DNA of 64,000 bases, taken from positions 3,745,001 through 3,809,000 of the forward strand of contig NC_089856.1 of assembly GCF_036373705.1 (NCBI RefSeq), given 5' to 3'. The notes beneath the pieces are model-generated. The model had not been told where the DNA came from. It made no database searches and saw only the letters and a list, made by a program, of their open reading frames with translations. The DNA comes from Amia ocellicauda. Lineage: Eukaryota > Chordata > Actinopteri > Amiiformes > Amiidae. Positions 23,046-33,692 of this stretch are shown here, one piece after another. Every line of letters starts with the position of its first letter. Positions within the stretch are counted from its first letter, which is position 1. A program made the position numbers and the translations under genes.

Positions 23046-26000
23046 CTGAAACGACAGAGAAATCAGATCACAGAGGGAAACGAACTGTAAATGCGCAGCC
23101 TTCACCCCCCAACCCCTTCCCGTATCACCACCACCCTGTCCTCCACAGCTGCCTCCTGCCCCAGCAGAGAGAGGGGCAGAAACCCAACTGCCCCTTTACA
23201 AACACCTGGAAACCTAGAGAAATCTATTAAAGTTGTTGAATGAGCTGATTTATAGGGTAACAAGCTCTGCTAATATTTCCAGGACTCTATGACTCTCTGC
23301 CATTATTATTCGTTCTTAGCAGTAATATCATTATTATACTCTTGAAAGTGTCCTCCTGCTTTCACTCGAGGTCAACAAATGGTCACAAAAGCCGACAAAC
23401 CAGACCTGACAGCATGACATTCCTCTCTCATAAGGAAGTTATTTATATTTATATGTGTTGTGTTCACATTCCACCTGTGTCTTTTATTTCTTTTTTATTG
23501 CCCCACACGTCAGTTAATTACTCTTTAAATCCTGTTTCCCTTTCATCGCTGATTCTGGTCACATCACAACTGTCCGGTTCAATATTAACATGTTCCGTCT
23601 CAGCGTTTATATTGCTTTTGTCCTGTTTGCTCTTGTCCAAAAAGCAATCTGCTGGACCTGACTCTGGCTAGTGTTTCTGTCGCTGTCAGTAGGTGTTTGT
23701 TTACGGTGTAGAAGACCCTCCCCCAGCCTGTAGGGCCGGCAGCAGCCCCTGCGCCATGTGAGATTTCTGTGCCGCAGAGCCGGCGTGTGCCAGTGGGAGA
23801 ACAATTGATTTGCACGGGTCGTTAGAGCCGTGCAATTAAGTCACCTTTCCTGGAAGCCGGGCTCCAGAGAAATCCCTCGCTCTAATCTGACCTGGGTGGA
23901 GCCGGGGGTCTGGTGGCACTCGGAGGACACAGTTATGGCCACTGTAGTGTGTGGAGCGAGGAAGAGGAAGAGGAGGAGAAGGAGGATGCAACCTGAGGAA
24001 ATTCCCACATCTTGCAAAGTTTTCTGCTGATTCCAAGCAAACCATAATCCTCTTAAGGGCTTCTCGGCGGCTCAGCATGCCTCACACGATATGTATTTGC
24101 CCTCCGAGGGGGGAGAGCCAATCGTAGAGCTCCCTCTGACCCTCAGTCCCTCAGATCCCATCACTAATCCGCACTCCTTCCAGACGCCTAGACATGAGCA
24201 CATGCTGCCTCCCCCCCGCACTGTCTTGACTGGAGTCTTCACAATTGTCACCACAATATCGTATTGTGATCAGTGATTTACAGTGCGGCGATGTTAATTG
24301 GTTCTCTCACACTCTTAGTCCCCCCCATCCCCGTAATTGTGATTTTAGCTGACCACTATCAAGACTATGGAATATGTTAGTGTGCTTGAAATCTTGTTTT
24401 TGTAGGGTTGATTTTTGCTGGGGGGGCTTAGAAAACTGTAATATGGTTAGATGAATGATGGTGAGATGAAGAGAGTCCCTCAGATCTGACCGTCTTAGCC
24501 ACAGTAACTCCCACCTTCAGAGTTTGCCAGTTCTGAGCACTGCCCCCCCGCTCCCCTCGCTCTCATCTCCTCCTCCTCCTCCTCCCCCTCTCAGCGCACA
24601 CTGGTCTTGGCGTTGTTCCCGTTTGGAAATGATTTACAAGAAAAACCAGCATTTACTTTTCTTTTTCCATTGCAGGAACACGGAACAATGCCAGTGGTCA
24701 CCGGCTCCCACGCCCGCAGGGCGACACGCCGCTTAAATAACCTTTTTTTTCTCTCTCTCTTCCATGTGACACAGCCTTGAGAAACACCTCCACAGATTAT
24801 TAACAGAGCTTTCCTCCTGCTCACTCGCTCTCCCCAGCACTGGCTCACCTCCCTGCTTGGCCTCTGAGAACCAAACGATCCCGCGGGTCAGAAAAGAAAC
24901 GAGTATGGACCGTGTTTGATTGCATACAGGCCAACCTCCCTGAGCAAACAGTCCCACGAAATAATATGTGACGGCCCTGTGTTGTACAAGGATCTAGACA
25001 CCCTTCCTATGAGTGGCGGAAGGAATGATTTGGCAGAGAGGGTTTCGTTGTCAAATCAAATCAAAATCAAACCGCCTACAGAATCAAACCTCCCCTGCCC
25101 TGATTTGCTTTTTTCTCGAGAGTGATCAATCCCAGAATCCCTTGGGCTTCCACCAGGATCCCACAATGATCCGCTTCATCTCCCCACAAACTGCTCGCAT
25201 CTTCCACACCCCCACAACTCCATGCAAAGAACCCCACCCCTCCCATCCCACCTTTTTCCAGTGACCTATTCTCAATTCCCACTTGAGACCTGGAGTGGCT
25301 GTGGCATTGTTTAATCAGCCGCCGTGCTCTGCGGTTCCTTGCCGCAGCGTCGCCGAATCTAATCCTTCCCATCTCGGCCCCCTTTCCCACAAAGCAGTGT
25401 TCACTATCGACTGATGCCATCATACGTTGGACCCCGGCGTTGGGAGGTGAATGAGGATGTGGGACAGGCAGTCTATAGAGTCTAAAAAAGGAAAGCGATC
25501 GACCTTTCGCTTGGCCATTGTCGTCCCGCAGGAATGCTTCAGAACGCAGAGAGGCTGCAATTTAAACCCACTAGTCAAACCCCAGCAACTTACAGTGTGC
25601 CAAGGACTGGATAGCCCTCACCACCCAGAACTGGAACCCGGCCTGTCCGTGTGGAATTTCCATGGGACACGTGTCATTTAGTGTCCTCGGCCTGAATCTG
25701 CTTCTTGGAAAAGTCACTGAGTCTGAATGCCCTGCGAGGAACGATACTGGTGACCTTTGACCCAAGTGGGGTGAGTTTGGCAGGCTTATACTGCATTGTG
25801 ATGTCAGATGAGCCCATTGTTCCTTTTTATAGCCACACCAAGGCCTGGCCAATCACGGGACTGGGGTTTACTGGGCAGCTTTGGTAGGGACAGCCCCAAA
25901 GGCCCAGTCCACTTTCCTCAGGCCACCCCCTGCCAAAGCTGCACCCATTTCCCCCAGATTTCCTGAGACCCAGTTTGGTGCCAGGATTGGCATTAGGTGC

Positions 26001-28356
26001 CCATCACATGAACCAGGGCTGTAGAGGCTTCCAAACTGTGGGTAAACAAGTCCCTGGGTATAAATATGTAACAGAGACATTGTCTTCCTGGGTGCTGCGG
26101 ACAGATTTAGAGGCAGCCTAATGCTGAAGTACAGATTATCCCGGGCTAAGCATTCATCTCAGGAGATAATATGGTCACCTTCACTTTCCCCTTTCAACTT
26201 ATTTGTTGGCAATTATCTACAGCGGCCTGGTGTTGGTGCTCAGACCTGGACCGCCCAGTCCTACCTGCGGCTGCCCAGCCACAGTGAGAATTGGTGGTCC
26301 TTTGTGGGGGTTTAAGTTGTTGACACTGAAGCGCATCTGTACAAAACGGACAAAACGTCCACTGTCTGAGGACACCACCAACCTTTCTGATGGTTTGCCA
26401 AAGGTGAGCAAAGAGACAGAGCGAGAGAAAAACAAAAACAGCAAGCACAACATCCAAATCGAACTTCCTGACACACTTACACTTACAGAACCGTTACCCT
26501 GTAATCTTGCAACTTCCGCGGTGGGCACCGTCTTTTCACGGTTTTATTTTTACAACTGGGCTTGAAATCTCCCGTCCCTGGGTCCCGGCCAAGCCCAGCG
26601 ATGGCTCTGCGCCTCTCCGTTTGGTTTTCCTGCTCCAGGCAAGTGTCCACACAGAGCTATCTTATCCGTCTGAATCTGCGCCTGCAGGGCTCAGAGACTA
26701 ATTACTCCAATAAATCACCAGTCAGTTTAGCCCAGACAACTAAATATTCCCTTTTATTTTATTTTATTTTAATTATTACATTCAGTGGAAGCGGGAAGGC
26801 GGTGGGGAATATATGCACCACTGGTTTGGATCATTAGAAAGGAGATGATTTAACTTCAGAGCAAAACCGAAGCGTGCCTGGATTTTTATTTCCTTTATTT
26901 TCCTGGCTTTTCTCTAAGTTTCTGCACGAATGACTCTTTTCAGACAGCGGAGACAAAGCGCTTCTGACACACTGAAAAGGAGCTACAGAGGAAAACGACA
27001 ACACGCAATCAAAATGACGAGATGTGTTAATAGCAGTCAGACGAGTTAATGGTCCTGACTTTTGACGAGAATATCCATTTTGAAGCGTTAAGAGCGCAGC
27101 CACACACTGTGCGACACGGAATCTACTGTCACATGAGATTCATCTTAAACATGGCCAGTCCGGATCAGAGAAACGGTACGCTGTGCGTGTTAGTTTCAGT
27201 CAAAATGGCATTTTCAAAGTTCAGGTTCTCTCTTTACCTGGAAGGACCGCATTGACCCCCATGACCCCCTGTGCAAAACTATACACTTAGACCCAGTGTG
27301 TTCAATTCAACACGTTCTGTGCTTGTTCAAGGACAGTACAACTTTGAGTTACAATTCACCAAACACAACACAATAATATGTTAAAAAGACACATTATTGC
27401 CTTGTGCTTTGGTGGATGCTTTGACTCAAAATTGTGTTGTCCTTGAACAATTGAACACTAAGACTGTAGGGGACTAGAGAGGATTTGCGATGGAATAGAA
27501 ATAAAATGAAGGGTGAGTAAATAACTGTAAATAAAGTAATACATAAGCAAATGATTGCCATGCTAGATTGCAGTTAAAGCCCTAATCCCCTTGAATATTT
27601 CACTGAACAGCCGCTGGGAAGGAAAAGAGGGAAAAAAATTGAACTTGTGAGCCGTTATATGTTTTAGCTTAATATGGTTACATTATTAGTAGTTTTAATA
27701 TAATTTAAAACGTCGTTTTAGTCAATAAACTCCAATAAAAGATTAAGACTTCAAATGTAATGACGTACTGAGTGAAAACGGAGCTCTGTATTGAACGATA
27801 CCCTACAAATAGCAATGAACTATAATTCGGTTTTACAGCCTTTGAGTGTCAGTGTAAAAGACCAGTGTTTCAGGGCAACATGAATGATATGTACAATCCA
27901 ATAACAAGTCATTTCTAAAAAGTACTTCTGAGAAAAAAGACACAAATAGGTGCTTTACGGTGGATTGCATAGCGCGTCATCCGACGGATCTCCTTTTTAA
28001 TTCCTGCATTTGCTCCTGAAATATCCCACTATTTACAGTCAAACCACAACTTATTCAAATGTTTTCAAAGGCGCTGTGAGATCAAATATATATATATATA
28101 TATTTATAGAGAGCGAAGCCACTAATGCACATATGAACTCATGTGATCTGAATTGTACATTGGCTTTGAAAAGCGACTACTTTGAAAAAATGCACAAAGC
28201 AACCCTAACTCGAATAGAAATGCGAAAGATACTGTCTTGAGATCAGTTTGTATTAGTATTGCGGCATAATAACCATCATAATGAAGACGATTTCCTCCGC
28301 ACTGCACCGATAACACAAATCAAATGCCCAGTAAACCAGCTGTGCTGCAGACCTAC
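23046..28356. other. Intron 1 of misp3 (about 5.3 kb)
   Basis: It joins the CpG-rich untranslated exon (donor ACAG|GTAGGT at 28357/28356) to the coding exon at 23045. It contains a GGA-rich run (about 23960-23990), a CTC run (24567-24590), a fold-back element (27.3 kb) and an AT run at 28089-28102. No exon was recognised. Confidence 0.55.
27290..27466. mobile_element. Fold-back (palindromic) MITE-like element
   Basis: 27325-27383 pairs with 27390-27448 as an imperfect inverted repeat of about 60 bp: both arms begin GTTCAAGGACA and end near AATAATRTGT, around a short A/T-rich centre. Matching continues outward (AGTGTGTTCAATT against TTAGTGTTCAATT), with about 17 extra bases on the left. No coding capacity. 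The superfamily is not identified. Confidence 0.65.
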
Positions 28357-28510
28357 CTGTTCACCGGCGCTGGGCTGCGCGCTGCTGCTCTGCGGGGCTC
28401 GGCGGTGCGGGACTCTGTGCGCCGCCCGGCCGCTGCGCCTCTAATCCGGCCGGGGCAGAACCGGCGCGCCGGCCAATCACAGCCGTGCGGGGCGAGCCTG
28501 TCCTAGCGGA
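28357..28510 (-). promoter_or_regulatory. misp3: CpG-rich promoter and 5' untranslated exon of misp3
   Basis: A compact GC- and CpG-rich island in otherwise AT-leaning DNA. On the minus strand it ends in GTGAACAG|GTAGGT, a strong donor at 28357. An NF-Y type CCAAT box (CCAAT on plus, 28473-28477) and the palindrome CCGGCGCGCCGG lie just upstream. No TATA box was seen, so transcription probably starts diffusely near 28420-28460. It could also drive plus-strand transcription. Confidence 0.65.
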
Positions 28511-28951
28511 GCACTCACTGCCGTGTCTGTGTTCTGTGGCTAATTGGGACTGTTACTGTCACTTTGTACTCTAGCTTTGGCCACAAGGAAGATTTGAACC
28601 TTGTAGCCACTTGTTACATTGTACATTTGTGTAGCAACATTTATACACTTTCAAATGTCAGTGTTTGTTTTCAGTTTTTCTGTCTGTCCCCCCAACTTTC
28701 TGAAATAAAAATGCTCACCATGTATTTAAAAGTTACAAAAACAAACCTTACATATAACACTGGGGAAAACCCCCAAAACCGAAACACATCTGGCAGATCT
28801 ATAGAGTTCATTTTAATAGAGGAAAAATAGACACAAGGGATTATTTTTCACAGGTGATATGAAAATGTGTGGCAGGGAAGTCGGTCTGCACAGCGGTGGG
28901 GTTTCAGCTCTGAGCGGGGCCCTGTGATGCCTGTGCCCGCTCGGCCTGCAG

Positions 28952-29032
28952 GTGTCTGACCTGCCCGTGCCCAGAGAGGACGCCCGTGTGGCCCAGCACT
29001 ACCAGAGCCGTCCCCTCATTGGAGAGGCCTGG
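28952..29032 (+). CDS. Orphan candidate coding exon (27 codons, symmetric)
   Basis: The acceptor-like GGCCTGCAG ends at 28951 and the strong donor GCCTGG|GTAAGA follows 29032. The 81 nt between are open in phase 0, starting V-S-D-L-P-V-P and ending P-L-I-G-E-A-W. GC content is higher than the flanks and the split is symmetric. It lies on the opposite strand from misp3, about 440 bp beyond the shared CpG island. No partner exon or family was recognised. It may belong to a divergent plus-strand gene or be a relic. Confidence 0.35.
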
Positions 29033-29938
29033 GTAAGAGATTCCCCCTCACCTCTCCACCTCACACCTGGTGTCCCTCACCTCACGGGCCTCCGCGACTC
29101 GTCCGTCTCACTGGCACGTGCCTTACAATGGGGTTTTCTGAAACACTTTACCTTTCCCAGAGTACGACGGCCACAGAACCTGCAAAAACAAGGTTCCTTA
29201 GAAAAACACAGAGCAAACACGGCCAGAACACTGGTCATCAGCGGTGTTCATCCACGTCCATTTCTCGATGAGATCACTGTGATCTGGTGACAGATAGGAC
29301 TGTGGTCTGCCAGCTCCGACCGATACTGTAACCAGAACCCCCAAACAGAAGTGTCATCGTGTGACTGTCAGAACACAGGCCAGGACACAGTGGGGAACCC
29401 CCTGACCTCCCAGGACCTCCCTTTACAGGAGGTAAGAGAGTAACTTTGTGTAGTCTGAGATTGTTGGAAGATCCTTGGTTTGATGAGGGAGGACGTGAAG
29501 TGGAAACAGAGAGATGGACGGAGAGAGAGGGGTCAGGGTAGGAGAAGTAGAAGAAGAGTTTGAGTCCAAGCCATGAATGTTTCTCCTTCAACACGCAAGC
29601 ATAAAAAAACTAAGCACCAGGAGGAGTTGGTTTCTAAATTTGCCAGCTGCTATTAAAGTCAAGTCTAGGTGTGGGCCCCAAGGGAGGTTCATTTCAGTCT
29701 CCGGAGGCCTGTGGACCGGTTTACCAGGGGAAACGGGCGGAGAAAACAAGATCTCGAATCAGTTTGTGACAGGAAGGTTCACAGAAAGTTTCTCCACTAA
29801 AAAGTTGGCACACCTAATGTCACAGTGTCCCCACTCCCCCCCCCCCCCCCGACTTCCTGTGGGACTCTCCTGTCCAGAAAAACCACACCAACTGGTTCTT
29901 TGTCCTTAGGATGACTGAAAACTAAGGGCTTATTCTAA
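29033..29938. other. Intergenic segment between misp3 and palm3
   Basis: No gene recognised. It contains a run of 14 or more C at about 29838-29851. Confidence 0.45.
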
Positions 29939-30202
29939 GTCAGTGGCTCCCAACCCTGGTCCCAACCCTGCTGGTTTTTGTTCTAACCGAGCTCTCAATT
30001 ACTTAATAGCCTTAATTGAAGTAATAATCTGCTTAGATTGGACTTTTTAAATTGTGAAATAAAACAGTTGCTTCTTTAACACGTTCTTGATACAATTCTA
30101 TACTTAACTTAAACCCCCTACTGTTTACAATTTAGGAAATGATTTGTTCAATTAAAAACCAGCAGGGAAGGGGCCCTACTGGACCAGGGATGGGACTGAC
30201 TG
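29939..30202. mobile_element. MITE with long imperfect terminal inverted repeats
   Basis: The left end (CAGTGGCTCCCAACCCTGGTCC, then CCCTGCTGGTTTTT near 29967) matches the reverse complement of the right end (CAGTCAGTCCCATCCCTGGTCC, then CCCTGCTGGTTTTT) with one small indel. The inner part is AT-rich and non-coding. The CCTGCTGGTTTTT / CCGAGCTCTCAATTA signature is one I associate with abundant short DNA elements in fish genomes. Superfamily and target-site duplication are not resolved. Confidence 0.6.
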
Positions 30203-30428
30203 TGGTTGTTTAAGCACTGCTTTCAACTTGCCTCTGTGGAATCTGTGTATACAAGTGTGTGCGCTCAGTGACTTTTCCTACGACTCGGCGTCTCTGTAGT
30301 GTGATGTGAAAAGCTCAGATTTCACTGCAGCCATGGATGGGAACTGAGGTGACGTTCCACCGGAGACTCCCGTTGTGCAGCTGTAATAAATAGACTCCAC
30401 ACTTCAAATAATAATTCGCACATTTCCG

Positions 30429-30434
30429 TTTAAT
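30429..30434 (-). terminator. palm3: Candidate polyadenylation signal (ATTAAA) of palm3
   Basis: The minus strand reads ATTAAA, in an AT-rich stretch about 1.74 kb beyond the palm3 stop codon. I saw no canonical AATAAA on the minus strand between the stop and this point. If used, palm3 ends about 2 kb upstream of the misp3 promoter. Confidence 0.4.
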
Positions 30435-32172
30435 AATAAAATCAAAGTCTAAATGCTGCTTGTTTTTTTAATCAGGCTTTCAAAACAAAAACAAACAACA
30501 AACAAATAAAACATCAAATCTATACAATCTCACCCCCCACCCAGTTCAATATATATACACATGCATGTCTGGACTATCACTCAACATCACTCGCGCGTCT
30601 CGCTGCGAACTGAAGCCAGCCTGCGAGGGTCAGTGGGGAAGAGTTACCACGATTACACAACTGCGTTCACCTGTGTGTTTCAAAGGTCGATGGTGAGATG
30701 GTAAAGAAAAGGATCACACCCAAGTCTTGAAGTCGCCAGGACCGGTAAATACGGCAGCTCAGAAAATAAGCCGGGAGATCAGATACAGCCGGTGTCTCTA
30801 AAATCCTCACCGCGTTTCCTCCTTTGAATCCTGAAAAACCGGAGGGTCACAGTTTGCACTATTAGCCTCACCTGCTGCCCCACAGGGGTGAATACTGTCT
30901 GGGCGGAAGTTTTTACAGGCTGGTTTGGCTATCCCTCAGTTGAACTGCTGCATTTTGGAGCAGAAGGAATACCATGTGACTTCACAGAAAACAATAATCT
31001 TTTAAGTGTTTTTTTCTTCTCAGATTTCATTTTCAACTCAACCCCCGTGTGCGGAGGGCACTTCCTGCAGGCCGTGCGGTTTCCTGTTCGCAGCTGAAGG
31101 ACGGGCCACAGCTGAGTCAGTTTGAACCAATGAATGCCATGTTTGGAGACCATCGGTGTGATAAACCCTGATACTGAGGACAGACCCCTGACTGGTAGAT
31201 CCCAGATCCAAGACTGGTAGATTCCTTTGGCTTTGGTTAACAAAATAATGCCTTGCAAAATAAGGCCCAGTATTTACTCCTGGAAACCCACAGCGGGGCG
31301 CAGAGCGTGTGGCAGTGTTGTGTGGTGTTGCGGTGTTGTCTGTGACAGAAGGCAGTGTAATAAACAGCACGGCTGGAGCAGATGTGCTCCACGAATGAGC
31401 CGTTCGTTCCTGACGGGGATCTCGGCTCTCGGAGGATTTATGCCACATGGGTCCCTTTCCTCCTATAAACACTACATAGTTGTGTAGTAATGTCTTTTTG
31501 TTGTTTTTTAATGACTTTTCCAGTTGCACTGAAAATAGCTCGTCACTGGTCCCAGATAACCCTTTGAAACATCTGTTTTGGTCCTTTTTGTGGTGTGGAA
31601 TGGCTTGGTGATCGAGCATTATTCAGGTCCTTCAAAAGCATTGTTGTATAATGACAAAATCTAATAAAAAGAAAAACATGACAGTATTGAGTGGGCCAGC
31701 CTTTTGCGGGAAAATAAACTACTACTGTCTGTCCAGTAGGGGGAGGCAGTGTATGGATAATAGCGTTGCCAGCATTGTCAGTTTTAAAAACGAAAAACAA
31801 ATTGAATGTGAAGTGAAGGGATTCGTGGAACTTCAAAAGTCAAGGGAGAGTAAAGAAACGCTGAGTTCATATACAGGATGTGTACAAGTCCCTCGGGCCG
31901 AAGTCTCCACATGCAGACGAGAGATTATCTGCGCAGACTGAGAAAGCAGGAGAGTTACAAATCTCATCTGTGTCCAATTCACCAGTTTACAAGACGGAGG
32001 AAGAGATTAAAAATGCACTGCAGGGTCCAATAGAAGAGAAAAGCTCCTATTTGTGTAGAACTGAATAAGGCATTTCTGGAGACGGAAAGGGTCCGTCAGG
32101 CCGAGGCCGGGCCCACACTCCCCTCACCCACAGCCCCGGCGCACGGCGCTCCTCTGGCCAGGTGGGAGGCGA

Positions 32173-33692
32173 TCACATGACAGAGCAGCACTGGCAGGTC
32201 TTGGTCTTGGGCCGAGGGGGCTCCTCCGCCTCCGCCCTGGTGGGGGGCTCGGACTTGACGCCGGCGGACGGCTGCTCGTGTTTGGCCGAGTTGTGCTGGG
32301 GGGAGGAGGACTGCAGGAGGGGCTGCAGCTCGGCGGGTCGGGCGGGGGCTGATCTTTTGCTGCTGGAGGCGACTTCCTGGCCCTTGTTGAGCAGGGGCTG
32401 CAGTTCGGGTTTATCCAGCTTCACCCCCTCGGGCGACACCGTCAAGTCCCCCACGCCGTCCAGAGGGACGTCCTGGAACTGCTCTGGCAAAGATGCAGCG
32501 GCGGCGGCATTGGGTGTATTTTCTGGCGCTTCTTTCTCAATGGGGTTCTTCTCCGACTCAGGTTTCTGTTTGTCTGGTTCTCTCTCTGACCGGGGCGCGT
32601 GTGAGGGAGCTGCTTGGGAATACAGGGGGAGCTGGGAGGCAGCGGTGGCTTTCTCTGCTGGGGGTTCTTCAGAGTCCACAGGAAGTCCAGTGCCAGGAGT
32701 CAGAACTTCCTGTTGCTGCTGCTCTAGCGGGACACTCGTGACACCGGTGGACGCAGGACTGGGTTCCTCTTGGGGCGGCGCTGTAGAACTCATGGGAAGT
32801 TCTAGCTCAGCTTTGGTCGCCTCCACCGGCACTTCTCGAGCGGGCCCAGGAGGATCCGTTGCAGCAGCAGACCCCTCCACCGGCTCTTCTTGATCCGTGC
32901 CAGGAGGTTCTGCCGCAGCACCAGGCCCCTCCACTGACTCGTGCTGGGACTCCTGAGGAGGTTCTTGCTCGGCGCTGATGTCCTTCAGTGGCTCCTCCTC
33001 CCTTTGTCCAGGATCCACAGGCAGTTCGTCCCCTTCCTCGGTGATGATCACGCGCTCTGCCCGTATGACCGCCCCCGTGGCCCCTTCGATCTCCTCCTCT
33101 GGGCCGGCCTCGGAGAAGCCCAGGAAAGTCAGGGTCACGGCGCCCTCCCCCAGCCCTCCCATGTCCTCTGGTCCGCGTATGGAAACGTCCTCCGTCTCCT
33201 GTCTCGGGGGCTGCGAGTCTCCCTGGGCCGCCTCAGCGCTGGGCTCCTCTGGGCTCTCGTCTCCTGCCGATTCCGAAGCTCCGACGGGGCCGTTGGTCTC
33301 GGGCTTTCCCTCATGATGCGACTGGGGGGGACTGTGGGAGGATGGGAGGGAGTGGGCATCCCCTGTCAAACTGTTTTCCACGGCAGGAACCGACTCGTCT
33401 GGCTCCGGGCTCCTCGCGTCCCCGTTCTGGATCACAGTGGGTTCAGTTTTCAGCTCCTCCAGTTTGGGCTCTTCAGTCGCCTTTTTGGAAATGGCGCTCA
33501 ACACCAGGCCCACCTCCTCGGGACTGGGCATGCCCACTGCCACCCCCACAGCGTGCACCGTCTTCCTGCCGTCATCAAAGACCTTCTCTCCTGTGAGCTG
33601 CACGTCCTCAGTGGACAGAGGGACCACAGAGTGTACAACGGTGGCTCCGGTCTTGTGGTCTTTCTCCACTGTCACGGCCATGGTGCTCAGAA
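32173..33692 (-). CDS. palm3: Large last coding exon of palm3
   Basis: The acceptor CTGTTTCAG precedes 33692; the exon runs 506 codons to the TAA/TGA-type stop ending at 32173. It carries the conserved VEKDHKTG block, the acidic variable region and the CaaX terminus. A roughly 19-residue motif around [15 protein letters not shown] is imperfectly duplicated near the middle. High GC produces long antisense open frames, which are not genes. Confidence 0.9.

Noticed and set aside
25877..25945. Small inverted repeat GCAGCTTTGG / CCAAAGCTGC
   Set aside because: Only 10 bp arms separated by about 50 bp; such pairs are expected by chance in 64 kb.
30888..31097. Short plus-strand ORF in the palm3 3' region
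   Set aside because: It lies within the probable palm3 3' UTR, with no motif or splice context.
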